The notes beneath the pieces are model-generated. The model was not told where the DNA came from. It made no database searches and saw only the letters and a program-made list of their open reading frames with translations. This document shows positions 18,821 to 28,113 of a stretch of DNA of 64,000 nucleotides, one piece after another. The stretch comes from CBDCFV01 sp965216425 (GTDB taxonomy: Bacteria > Chloroflexota > Dehalococcoidia > Lucifugimonadales > UBA3495): the NCBI GenBank assembly GCA_965216425.1, contig CBDCFV010000006.1:248001-312000 (forward strand), read 5' to 3'. The position numbers and the translations under genes are program-made. Each line of letters begins with the position of its first letter. Positions within the stretch are counted from its first letter, which is position 1.

Positions 18821-20066
18821 GTAGTCAGTCATGTTAGGAATCGAAGGGATAGAGGCGGTGTAATTTGGTTCGGGCATCCTGGGTGTTGAACCGCCAGTTG
18901 ATGGTGACCCGCGCCTCGTTTCGCTCCTGCGCCGAGGCCCCGACTTCCCGTTGGAGCGATTCCTCGTCGGGGAGCCGCTGCCTCAGGCAGGAACGGGACA
19001 GTACGCTGAACTCGATCTCCGCCCCCGGCCTCCGCCGGGGCAGGCTATGTTCAGCCAACTGCCGTGCTTCGGCGTGTAGTGGAACTCCAGCCGTTTGGCA
19101 ATCCGCCGCGCCTCGGCTGCCGGGAAGGTCTCGTACAGCGACGCCACGCGGTGAGTGTTCAGGTTGTCCAATACCACCCGCACCACCGCTATCTCCGGGT
19201 AGGCTTCATCCACCAGCCAGCGCATCTGCTGGGCGAAGTCCTGCATCGTGCGCCGTTCAGTAATCGCCACGTGGCGCCAACCGGCCAACGGTTCACAGGC
19301 CAAGAACAGATTGCGGGTGCCTTCTCGGCGGTACTCGTAGTCCTGCCGCAGGGGGTGTCCCGGCTGGGCCGGCAGCGCCGGCTGGGTCTCGGCCAGCAAC
19401 TGGGTGGAGGTCTCGTCAAAGCAGACCACCGGCCGCTTTGGGTCATAGGGCTCGGCGTACAGGTCCAGCACTTCCTCCATGTGGGCCACGAAGTCGGCGC
19501 TCACCTTGGGGATGCACCACTCTTTCTTCTGCCACGGCTTGAGAGCGTTTTTTTGAGCCGCTGGCGCACCGTCTCGTGGGACAAGGATGACGCCAACCCC
19601 AACTCCACCACCTTCCCAGCCAGCAAGCGCAGGGTCCAATGGGCATGTCCTTCCGGCGCTGGGCTACAGGCCAGGGCGATCAGGTGGGCTTCGCCCCGGT
19701 CCTCCAGCTTCCGGTACCGGTTCGCTTGGACCCGGTCTTGCAGCGCCCCAGCTAATCCAGCTTCGGCAAAGCGGCGCTTGATGCGGAACACCGTGCCCTC
19801 CACCACGTCCAGTGCCTCGGCAACCCGGGGCGCGGCCCAACCAGCGTCGGTCTTGAGCAGTATCCGAGCCCGAGTAGTCACCCGAGCGGTACTTTTACCC
19901 GCTCGTACCAAGTGTTCCAGTTGGTTCCGCTGCTCCGGCGTCAACCGGACTCCGTACTTTTCCCTAACCATACCACCACCTCACTTCAACCCAGTCTGTT
20001 GCTCAGAATAGCGCCTTGATTCAGACTCTTTAAACTACCATCAAAAACAGATTTGACTGACTACTA
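18819..20066 (-). mobile_element. IS630-family element, copy 3 (tandem, right)
   Basis: This copy appears sequence-identical to copy 2 and in the same orientation. Its right end TA at 20065-20066 joins directly to the second part of the ATPase gene. Identity of the copies, including the palindrome insert, shows the duplication is recent, unless it is an assembly duplication. Confidence 0.9.
18834..19971 (-). pseudogene. IS630 transposase, copy 3
   Basis: It has the same two-frame structure, A7 junction (about 19549-19555) and palindrome insert (19023-19046) as copy 2. Since both copies carry the same C-terminal frame break, either the truncated protein works, transposase came from elsewhere, or the second copy arose by recombination or replication slippage. 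Confidence 0.8.
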
Positions 20067-21161
20067 GTGCGCGAGCTGCTTCGTCGATTGCATGAGGAGG
20101 GGGAGTTCGCCTGGGTGTTCGTGGATTTGGAGGCGGCCATGGACCCTGCGGACGCGGTCGCCGAAATGGCCACCCAGGCGCGGCGGCTGCAGGGCATCCG
20201 AAGACGGATGACGTCGTGGCTGAGAAACAGTGTTCAGGACGTCCGCGACAACATAGAGGAGCTGGGTGTATCCGAACTTCGCGTGAGGTTGCGCGCAGGT
20301 CTGGACGCCGGCAACTGGCAACGAATCGGGGATCAGGTCTTTGAGGCTTTGGCGGCCAACGACCGACCAGTCGTGCTGGCTATCGACGAGTTGCCCATAT
20401 TGGTCAACCGTCTACTCAAGGGACACGAATACCGCGTCACCCCTGAACGCTTGGCGGTGACGGACGGTTTCATGGGCTGGTTGAGGAAATGTTGCCAGAC
20501 CTACGAGGGCAAGGTCTGCTTGATCATCTCGGGCAGCGTAGGGCTGGAACCGGTCCTCAGCCAAGCCAGACTGAGTGCCCATGCGAATGTCTATACTCCC
20601 CTTGACCTCAGGCCCTGGTCCCACGATGTTGCAGTGGAATGCCTGGTGGCGTTAGCTCGGGGATACGGGGTTTGCCTTCCCGATGAGATACGGCGTGAAA
20701 TGTGTCGCCGGCTACGATGCTGCGTGCCGCATCACGTGCAGCTGTTCTTCCGCCACCTCTACGAGCACCTGGTCAGGGATCAGCGGAACGAGGCCACACT
20801 GGACGATGTGGAATGTGTGTATCGACGGGACCTTCTCAGCGTGAGAGGCCAGGCTGGCCTGGTCCATTACGAGGAAAAGCTGCGGATGGTGCTGGGAGAT
20901 AAAGGGTATACCGAGGCCCTGAGTCTTCTGTCCGAGGCCGTGGTGAACGCTGGACTGCTGACCCGCCGAGTGATCGATCTCTATCGCAGTGAGGCATCCA
21001 GCGCGAGCGAAGGGGATAGCGTGGCTGACGTGTTGTACGTCCTGCAGCATGATGGATATCTCGAGGAGTGCGAAGGCGGATACGCTTTCGTATCCGGCCT
21101 GCTTGAGGACTGGTGGCGCGCGAGGCATGGCCAGAGTTTCATTTCCATTACCCTTCGGTAG
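20067..21161 (+). pseudogene. P-loop ATPase (partner A), 3' piece
   Basis: This continues the protein begun at 17428: VFVDLEAAMDPADAVAEMAT, PVVLAIDELPILVNRLLKG (Walker B, IDELP), VCLIISGSVGLEPVLSQARL (sensor-1-like), and LRCCVPHHVQLFFRHLYEHL. The end reads FVSGLLEDWWRARHGQ, typical of an AAA/STAND-like ATPase family lacking an obvious effector domain. A GTG at 20067 could start translation, but such a product would lack Walker A. The stop TAG at 21159 lies 20 bp before partner B. Confidence 0.8.
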
Positions 21162-21181
21162 GTCAGAGTGGGAGGCCCGCC

Positions 21182-23305
21182 ATGGTCGTCGGCATAAGGA
21201 AGTACAACCCCGGTTTCCACAGCGACAATGAGATCGTGGCGTCATTCTGCGTTAGGAACGCCGAATTCGAATCTCTCCTAGAATCCCTGCACGCCAGTGA
21301 TGGCAATTCCAATGTGCACTCCCTCGTAGTCGGTCCCCGGGGCAGTGGGAAGTCCCTCCTATTGTTGCGAGTGGCGGCAGAAATACGCCGCGATGCCCTA
21401 CTGTCGGGGTTTTACCCGATCGTATTTGCCGAGGAGAGCTACGAGATTGCGACAGTAGGGGAGTTTTGGCTCGAGTGCCTGAATCACCTGGCTGAGCAGG
21501 CCACTGAAGATGAGCGTGCCAATCTAAGACTGTCCTACAACGACCTGAGCCCTACAGGAGATGACCGGGATCTAGCGGGGCATTGCTTGGGAGCCATTCT
21601 GGACTATGCCGATCGCCACGCGAAGCGGCTCCTGCTGTTGGTGGAGAACCTAAACATGCTCTTCGCCGACATTGCGGATCCCGACGCCGGATGGCGATTG
21701 CGTCATACGCTACAGACTGAGCCTCGGATAGTCCTGCTTGGGAGTGCCACCAGCCGGTTTGACGAGATTGACCATCCTGACCACGCGCTCTATGACCTCT
21801 TCAAGGTAGTTACGTTGTCGGCATTGGACACAGAGGATTGCGACACGCTCTGGTCAGCACTTTCAGGACAACCCAAAGGAAGCCAACAGATAAGACCACT
21901 CCAAATCCTTACTGGAGGGAACCCGCGCCTAATCTCTGTGTTAGCCGGATTCAAGAAAACGTACTCATTCAATGATCTCATGTCCAACTTATTGGATCTG
22001 GTTGATGAACACACCGAATATTTTAAGAGCCATATCGAGGCTCTTCCTCCGCAAGAAAGACGAGTCTACCTGGCGTTGGCTAGATTGTGGAAACCGGCGA
22101 CGGCCAAAGAGGTCGCTTCCCAAGCTCGCGTGAACGTCAATAAGTGCAGCGCGCAACTTAAGCGGTTGGTGGATCGCGGCGCTGTGTCGATGGAGGATGG
22201 AGCTAAACGACGGCGAACGTACTACGTCGCCGAAAGGATGTACAACATCTACTATCTGTTGAGGCGTCCTGGCGCTGATAGTCAAATGGTGGAGGCACTA
22301 GTCCGCTTCATGGGGAGCTACTATTCTCCTGACGAGATAGCACATATTGGCATTGGGATTGCCGAGGGCTTGTACCAAGATGATCCGCGGCTGACGGAAA
22401 TCCAGTCCAAGGCGTTTCTACATTTGATTGCGTTACCGGAATTAGACAACCTGCTCGTCGATCTGTTGACGCAGGATGCCGTTATCGGCGCATTTGGTTC
22501 TGTCCAAACGCCCTACCTTGCTGAACCCATGGCATACGCACTGATGGCGAAAGCGAAAACCATGGAAACCGAGCAGCGCTTGGAGGAGGCACTCGGCTAC
22601 TGGGAAGAGGTTATCCGTATTGCGGACGACGTCGGAGGCGACGACTTGGCCGTCGCTAAGGGCGCAGCGGTGTTGAGCAGGGTTGGCCTGCTGAAGAAGC
22701 TGGACCGGAACGACGAAGCTATTGGAACAGTTGCCGTCAACTATTTCGCCCGGGACCAACGCGTAGATGTGGACATGGCGGACGCAATAGTCAAGATGCA
22801 CCTAGGTGTTGACCACGTCTCGGCGCATCCTGTTGGGATAGTTTTTCGAGCCTTCACATTGCTCACGTTTGGAAAGGTTGAGGCGGCTATCTGCGAGGCC
22901 GAGTCCGCTTTGAGTCTCCTTGAAAACGCTACTGACGAAAATGACCGCAAATTGCGGGGAATAGCAATCGTCATGAAGGGGCTACTGGAGGCGACCGTGG
23001 GCCGTACTATCGGGAAGACTGATGCCGAGAACTTCCTCTCCGACATAGCAGAGCAAGGTCTCATAGTGTTACCCACCCATACCGTACATGTCCTGCTCCA
23101 GTACTTTGCAACGATTGAACCGTCCGAGGCATTGGCCCTGATCGAAAGCGCCGGTGCGATTGACCCTCTACAACCGATAGTCGTGGCGTTACGAAGAGAA
23201 CTCGGCCAAGACCCATCGGTGCCTCGGGAACTTGATGAAGTATCCAAAGACGTGCAAACGTCCATCATGGAGATGAGAAGAGGCCTCGACACTGACCCCG
23301 TTTAA
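21182..23305 (+). CDS. P-loop ATPase with helical repeats (partner B)
   Basis: The start is ATG 21182 (GGGAGG six bases upstream), giving 707 residues. MVVGIRKYNPGFHSDNEIVA leads to a Walker A, VVGPRGSGKSLLLL (about 50-58), then LLLLVENLNMLFADI (Walker B-like with Glu-Asn) and a winged-helix region (ALARLWKPATAKEVASQARV). The C-terminal half from about residue 390 is helical TPR-like repeat (LEEALGYWEEVIRIADDVG, LKKLDRNDEAIGTVA). It forms a tight pair with partner A. This ATPase-plus-ATPase/TPR arrangement suggests a sensor/switch module, perhaps defence, but no effector domain is visible. It is intact, while its partner is split. Confidence 0.75.
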   Translation: MVVGIRKYNPGFHSDNEIVASFCVRNAEFESLLESLHASDGNSNVHSLVVGPRGSGKSLLLLRVAAEIRRDALLSGFYPIVFAEESYEIATVGEFWLECLNHLAEQATEDERANLRLSYNDLSPTGDDRDLAGHCLGAILDYADRHAKRLLLLVENLNMLFADIADPDAGWRLRHTLQTEPRIVLLGSATSRFDEIDHPDHALYDLFKVVTLSALDTEDCDTLWSALSGQPKGSQQIRPLQILTGGNPRLISVLAGFKKTYSFNDLMSNLLDLVDEHTEYFKSHIEALPPQERRVYLALARLWKPATAKEVASQARVNVNKCSAQLKRLVDRGAVSMEDGAKRRRTYYVAERMYNIYYLLRRPGADSQMVEALVRFMGSYYSPDEIAHIGIGIAEGLYQDDPRLTEIQSKAFLHLIALPELDNLLVDLLTQDAVIGAFGSVQTPYLAEPMAYALMAKAKTMETEQRLEEALGYWEEVIRIADDVGGDDLAVAKGAAVLSRVGLLKKLDRNDEAIGTVAVNYFARDQRVDVDMADAIVKMHLGVDHVSAHPVGIVFRAFTLLTFGKVEAAICEAESALSLLENATDENDRKLRGIAIVMKGLLEATVGRTIGKTDAENFLSDIAEQGLIVLPTHTVHVLLQYFATIEPSEALALIESAGAIDPLQPIVVALRRELGQDPSVPRELDEVSKDVQTSIMEMRRGLDTDPV

Positions 23306-23313
23306 ATCTGCGG

Positions 23314-23339
23314 AATACCGCGGCCACGCCGGTATTTTT
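23314..23339 (+). terminator. Rho-independent terminator after partner B
   Basis: AATACCG (23314-23320) pairs with CGGTATT (23330-23336) around a 9-base loop and is followed by a T run to 23339. It lies nine bases after the stop of the partner B gene. Confidence 0.55.
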
Positions 23340-23575
23340 GCTAGGCTCCGTCAGTTGCAAATTCCAGTTCGCACAAGGCCCGATGCGAAACCGCCCGTTT
23401 TTCGAGCAGACGCAAAAGGCTCCATTCTGCGAGTAGGGTTGCTAAGGAAATGACTCATCGACCTAGCTCGTGGTCGCCACAGAATGGAATGGCCCTAATA
23501 TCTTTGTTTTCACTGGAGATCTACGTCGATACGACGGGCTAGTTCGCAAACTGGCTCAGCCCCCAATTCCGCCAA
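23340..23575. other. Intergenic region before nSTAND gene
   Basis: No gene is seen. It should hold the promoter of the nSTAND gene; TAATAT near 23495-23500 is a weak -10 candidate without a convincing -35. Confidence 0.3.
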
Positions 23576-25951
23576 ATGGCTCTACACCGTGAACCCGACT
23601 TCTTGAGCTTAGATATGTACGACCTGCACAAACTTGGTTGGGATAGCTTCCAGCGACTGTGCCTTGCAATCACCAGGGAGATCTTAGGGCAGACGGTTGA
23701 GTCGTTTCTCAATTCTCACGACGGAGGGCGAGATGGCGCCTTCGGTGGAACATGGAATGAAAATGGGAAAGAGGACCTCTCTGGCCAATTCGTGATTCAG
23801 TGCAAGTTCACTGGCAAAGCCGGGAACAACCTCAGGATTTCCGACCTTGCCGAGGAAATAGAGAAAGCAAAGCGGCTTGTTGCTCAAGGCCGTTGCGATA
23901 CGTACGTTTTAATGACAAATGCGGGTGTGTCTGGCTCACTAGATGAGGAAATTAAACGGCGTCTGAAAGCAGCAGGAGTGAAGCACGCCAGAACACTGGG
24001 ATCCAATTGGATGATAGAGCAAATTGTCGAGAGCCAAAGACTTCGAACGCTGGTACCCCGCGTTTACGGACTAGGAGATTTGAGCCAGATTCTTGATGAG
24101 CGGGCATACGAACAGTCTCGGGCTGTCCTGGAATTCATGAAAGAGGACTTGGCCAAGGTTGTCGTTACGGACGCTTATCATAAAGCCGTCGATGCCATAA
24201 ACGAACACGGATTCGTGCTGCTGATCGGTGAGCCGGCGGCAGGCAAGACGACCATCGCATCCCTTTTGGCGATGGCGGCTCTGGACCAGTGGAACTCGCT
24301 TGTGCTCAAGCTCGACGATCCCAAAAGCGTAGTAGATCGCTGGAATCCGAACGAACCTTCTCAGTTTATTTGGGTGGATGACGCGTTCGGAGTCACCCAA
24401 TACGAGGATTCGCTGGTGATGGAGTGGAATCGCAATCTCACCAGCATCAGGACCATGCTTTCCAAGGGAGCCAAAGTAGTATTGACCTCGCGCGACTACA
24501 TTTATAACCGTGCGAGGCAGGGTCTCAAGGACAGTGCTTTCCCATTACTCAACGAGAGCCAAGTAGTAATCGACGTCCGTGATCTCGCCCTGAACGAGAA
24601 ACGACAGATTCTCTACAACCATTTAAAACTGGGCAATCAGCCGAAGCACTTCCGCACCGAAATAAAGCCGTATCTTGAGGGCGTGGCAGACCACCCTCGT
24701 TTTATCCCGGAGATAGCCAGGCGGCTCGCTGATCCAAATTTCACAAAATCGTTGCCGCCGACTGAACAGGAATTAGACAAGTTTGTAGGACAACGTGAGC
24801 TTTTGCTCCAGCAATTGCTGGAGGAACTGGACACGCATAGCAAAGCAGCGCTTGCTCTCATCTATATGAGGAACGGCCAACTGGAAAGCCCGATCGATGT
24901 TCAGCCCTCAGAATTGAATGCCCTCGTTCGCCTAGGCAGCGATATAGGACATAGTAGGATGGCTCTCGAAGCCCTTGAAGGAAGTTTCGTGCTTCGCTCA
25001 GATGCTAACGATGGGTCGATCTGGCAGTTCAGACATCCAACAATCGGCGACTCATACGCGGGGATCTTGGGTGAGAACCCCAATCTCATAGACATCTTCA
25101 TCCAGGGCAGTACACCGACCCGGCTGCTCAGGCAAATAACTTGCGGAAATGTAGGTCTCGAAAACGCATTCGTTGTCCCAAAGTCGCTGTATCCGCAGGT
25201 ACTCCTCAAGATTGATGAAATGACACCGGGTCAGCCGAACGCGCCTCTTCATCGCTTGAGCTTGATGACCAAGTGGAACCTAATGGGATTTCTCGCTGCT
25301 CGATGTTCCAGAGACTTTCTGGCTTTGTATTTGGAGGGCCACCCCAGTTTCCTTTGTGAGTTCGCTAAATTTCACCCGTCCCACATTAATTCCATGGAAG
25401 TGCGCTTGGCGGCGCGCCTGCATGAATTCGGCATGCTTCCGAATCAGATAAGGGAAAGATTGGTGGAGCAAGCAAGCAGGGATCTCCTGGAAGGCACAGA
25501 CTGCAGCGCACTCAACGACAACGGCGTCCAGTTACTCTTCACTAACGATGAAATGGACAACCTGCTGCTAAAGGCAAAGGATGAGCTTATACCAAACCTC
25601 AGTGATGTCCGAGAGGGTAGGGAGTCAGGGTACGACTCGGAGGAGAATCCCGACCAGTATATGCAGTCGCTCTTCGAACTTTTTGGCTGTTTGCGCGATC
25701 ATTTCAGAGATTGTCAAGATTTGGTTGCGAGAATCGAACGCGAAGAGAACCTAACTTCGCAATGGGTTGCCGATAATACGCCAGACGAATCAGAGGATTA
25801 CCAGCGTGATCTCGACAGCGCGGAGGCCGCTGAGGGACCGGAGGGAGAGAGGAGCATCTTCGACGATATCGACGAGTATGAAGGCGCAGACCGCCGAGCA
25901 CAGGAGTTGACGCGTTCGCCTAAATCTGGGGACCGCGAGAAAACCTCATGA
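23576..25951 (+). CDS. nSTAND NTPase with N-terminal Mrr-like nuclease
   Basis: This 791-residue predicted defence protein may start at ATG 23576 or 23615; neither has a strong ribosome site. Residues 15-170 resemble a restriction-endonuclease (Mrr_cat) fold with SHDGGRDGAFGG and, about 20 residues on, FVIQCKFTG, the D and Q-x-K catalytic elements. Next come an nSTAND3-type NTPase with GEPAAGKTTIASLL (about 217) and FIWVDDAFG (about 264), then a helical sensor region with LLFTNDEMDNLLLKAKDELI and an acidic C-terminus. The family logic is that target binding by the C-terminal part drives NTP-dependent activation of the nuclease. The order of domains recalls Avs proteins, but the sensor region is unassigned. 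Confidence 0.75.
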   Translation: MALHREPDFLSLDMYDLHKLGWDSFQRLCLAITREILGQTVESFLNSHDGGRDGAFGGTWNENGKEDLSGQFVIQCKFTGKAGNNLRISDLAEEIEKAKRLVAQGRCDTYVLMTNAGVSGSLDEEIKRRLKAAGVKHARTLGSNWMIEQIVESQRLRTLVPRVYGLGDLSQILDERAYEQSRAVLEFMKEDLAKVVVTDAYHKAVDAINEHGFVLLIGEPAAGKTTIASLLAMAALDQWNSLVLKLDDPKSVVDRWNPNEPSQFIWVDDAFGVTQYEDSLVMEWNRNLTSIRTMLSKGAKVVLTSRDYIYNRARQGLKDSAFPLLNESQVVIDVRDLALNEKRQILYNHLKLGNQPKHFRTEIKPYLEGVADHPRFIPEIARRLADPNFTKSLPPTEQELDKFVGQRELLLQQLLEELDTHSKAALALIYMRNGQLESPIDVQPSELNALVRLGSDIGHSRMALEALEGSFVLRSDANDGSIWQFRHPTIGDSYAGILGENPNLIDIFIQGSTPTRLLRQITCGNVGLENAFVVPKSLYPQVLLKIDEMTPGQPNAPLHRLSLMTKWNLMGFLAARCSRDFLALYLEGHPSFLCEFAKFHPSHINSMEVRLAARLHEFGMLPNQIRERLVEQASRDLLEGTDCSALNDNGVQLLFTNDEMDNLLLKAKDELIPNLSDVREGRESGYDSEENPDQYMQSLFELFGCLRDHFRDCQDLVARIEREENLTSQWVADNTPDESEDYQRDLDSAEAAEGPEGERSIFDDIDEYEGADRRAQELTRSPKSGDREKTS

Positions 25952-26090
25952 TCCCTGCCACCTACGGCGATGTCATCAGGAACTTGGAGACACAGCTCTA
26001 CATACTGCTGGAGTTTGGAGTCCGGGAAGAGCACATCTTCACCGACGAGATGACCGGCAGCTCCGTGGCCCGGCCCGCGTGGAACAAACG
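25948..26090 (+). pseudogene. Serine recombinase N-terminal fragment
   Basis: ATG 25948 overlaps the nSTAND stop (ATGA). The peptide ETQLYILLEFGVREEHIFTD and then EMTGSSVARPAWN matches residues 20-60 or so of resolvases (compare DHGLRDDRIFTDVASGKNIR at 46.7 kb). The catalytic Ser segment upstream and everything downstream are missing. The overlap with the nSTAND stop is probably a chance of recombination. Confidence 0.55.
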
Positions 26091-26242
26091 GTCTCCACAT
26101 TCAAGATCAAATGGCTCTATCCTTAGGTTACGTCCGGTAGTCAGAATGGATGTTGTTCGAACCAAATTATGTCAATAAGAGGAGCATTATATGACCGAAG
26201 CATTAACGAAATGCTGTTTTGTGGCCCTAAAGGTCTCCAAGC
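26091..26242. other. Short region, nothing recognised
   Basis: AT-richer sequence lies between the resolvase fragment and IS630 copy 4. It ends in CTAG, the IS target. Confidence 0.3.
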
Positions 26243-27526
26243 TAGTACCGTTTCAATTTAATTCTATTGGATAGATATGTTTGAGCTTACTGCGAGCGTC
26301 CCCCGGTCGTGGCCGAGGGCAGGCTCTGGGTGGAGAACCGCCAGTCTATGATGGCGGCGGCCCCGTTGCGCTCGTGTTCGAGCGCCGCGACCTCCCGTAT
26401 CAGCAACGCTTCATCGCCGACCCGGCGGTTCAAACACTGTCTGCTGAAGACGCTGAACTCGATTTCAGCCATGTTCAACCAGCTTCCGTGATTGGGTGTG
26501 TGGTGAAGCTCCAGGCGTTTGGCTATGCGGCGCGCCTCGGACGGTGCAAACGCTTCGTAGAGCGAGCCGGGCTTGTGGGTGTTGAGATTGTCCAGGACCA
26601 GCCGGACCACTGTGGCGTCAGGATAGGCCTCGTCCACCAGCCACTTCATCTGTTCAGCGAAGTCCACGGCAGTCCGGCGCCCGGTCACCTCGACGTGCCT
26701 CCACCCACCCTTCGGTTCACAGAACATGAACAGGTTCCGGGTCCCGTTTCGCTGGTACTCAGTGTCATAGCGCTCCACCCGTCCGGGGGCGGCCTCAATG
26801 GGAGGCCTCACGTCCTCGACCAACTGCTTGGAGGTCTCGTCGAAACACACCACCGGACGCTCCCGGTCATACTCTTCGTGATAAAGAGCCTGCCCCGTAC
26901 TGGATACGGGGTCCAGTACGTCCTCCATCCGGGCGACGAACTCCCCGCTCAGCTTGGGGATGCACCATTCCTTTTTCTTCCACAGCCTGCCCCGTTGCAG
27001 AACGGGGGCTTGAGTTCGTTTTTTTGAGTATCTGGCGCACCGTCTCCAAGGAGATGCTCCCGGCCAACTCCATCTCCACCACCTTGTCCGCCAGCAGATG
27101 GAGCGTCCAGTTTACATGTCCTTCGGGCGGACTGCTGCACGCGACGGCAACCAGGTGCGCTTCCTGCTTGCCGTCCAACTTGCGCTCCCGGCCCGGCCGT
27201 GGCTTGTCATTGATGGCGGCATCAAGTCCTTCCTCGACGAACCGCTTCCGCACTCTGGCAACGGTAGCGGCGTTGATCAAAAGCACGCCGGCTATCTCAC
27301 CGTCCCGAAGTCCTTCATCTGCTTTGAGCAGCGCCAGCGCCCGCTTGACGGTGCGGACTGACGGCTTGCCCCGGTGGGAAACCTCATTGAGACGGGTGCG
27401 TTCGGATTCAGCCAGCTTGACTTTATACTTGATGGCAGCCATGTCTGGATACTCCCCCACAGAAAGATCATACCCAAGTATGACTGCCTTCTTATATTCT
27501 TACAAATCTATCTGGAAGTAGTACTA
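26243..27526 (-). mobile_element. IS630-family element, copy 4 (distinct subtype)
   Basis: The left edge is TAGTACCGTTTC and the right edge reads inward as TAGTACTACTTC; both are flanked by CTAG (26242-26245, 27524-27527), as for the other copies. Its transposase is clearly diverged from copies 1-3. Two 24-nt palindromes have been inserted in it. Confidence 0.75.
26287..27460 (-). pseudogene. IS630 transposase, copy 4
   Basis: Frame one (27460 down to about 27020) reads IKYKVKLAESERTRLNEVSH ... LEGSISLETVRQILKK-like sequence up to a seven-A run (about 27016-27022). Frame two holds LKP, then, after a 23-nt palindrome (26984-27007) that breaks the frame, GMVHPQ/GEF sequence and MEDVLD. A second 24-nt copy (26886-26911) adds in-frame PVSSTGQA, followed by RPVVCFDETSKQLVEDVRPP, VVRLVLDNLNTHKPGSLYEA and LELHHTPNHGSWLNMAEIEF. 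The frame ends near 26287. It is non-functional as read. Confidence 0.75.
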
Positions 27527-27714
27527 GTAACCGCGGCGTTAATCGAGGAACCAGGACTGCCCCCACGCTCTCGCGGGCAAAGAGGAACGGGGCCTGCCCC
27601 ACGGAGTGATGCGTAGAGTGGGTGGAGTGCCAGGCTGGCAGCGGGATGACCTCCAGGCGGGGCAGACCCACGGGCGGCCCCGCCTGCTGATTATGATCAC
27701 TCTTATAAAACCGC
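27527..27714. other. Short region, nothing recognised
   Basis: GC-rich sequence with no convincing gene. It contains GGGGCCTGCCCCACGG near 27594, which resembles half of the 24-nt palindrome but lacks the matching arm. Confidence 0.3.
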
Positions 27715-27900
27715 TTGACGCAGTGGAACATCGAGTTCAGTACCGGCGAAGATTGCGTCGGGAACGGGAGCACAGAGCCGGTCTTGGCAATTTCGCGTCG
27801 CACCTATTCTGACACGGAGCTGAGTTGGCGCGAGGAGTGGGAATTCGTGATGATGGTTGGGCCAGACTGGTTGATTAAGGCTCTTGGAATCGAGGCGTAA
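27715..27900 (+). CDS. Small hypothetical protein
   Basis: A 61-codon frame from TTG 27715 to TAA encodes TQWNIEFSTGEDCVGNGSTE and ends ELSWREEWEFVMMVGPDWLI-KALGIEA. No family is recognised. It may be the tail of a longer lost gene, because no ribosome site is seen and the 5' side is uninformative. Confidence 0.35.
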   Translation: MTQWNIEFSTGEDCVGNGSTEPVLAISRRTYSDTELSWREEWEFVMMVGPDWLIKALGIEA

Positions 27901-27924
27901 GTGAGGATAGGAGGGATATAAGAG

Positions 27925-28113
27925 ATGACCTCCGAACAAACCCCCAGCCGCCATGCCGATGGAGTCCTGGACATGGCGGCCAAGGCCTACCGGCTGGGGA
28001 AGGTGGCCCTTGCCAGGAGACCGCTGGCCCGGCTGGACAACGAGCCGCTGGCTCCCGAGCAGGCAGCGCGGCGGGAGTGGGCGCTGCGAATACTGGAGGG
28101 GGACCAAGACTGA
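27925..28113 (+). CDS. Small helical hypothetical protein
   Basis: This 62-residue protein starts at ATG 27925 behind AGGAGGGATATAAGAG. HADGVLDMAAKAYRLGKVAL and PLAPEQAARREWALRILEG suggest two or three amphipathic helices. It heads a tightly packed run of small genes to 29810 that looks like a phage or mobile-element cassette. The stop overlaps an ATG (28113), consistent with translational coupling. Confidence 0.55.
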   Translation: MTSEQTPSRHADGVLDMAAKAYRLGKVALARRPLARLDNEPLAPEQAARREWALRILEGDQD

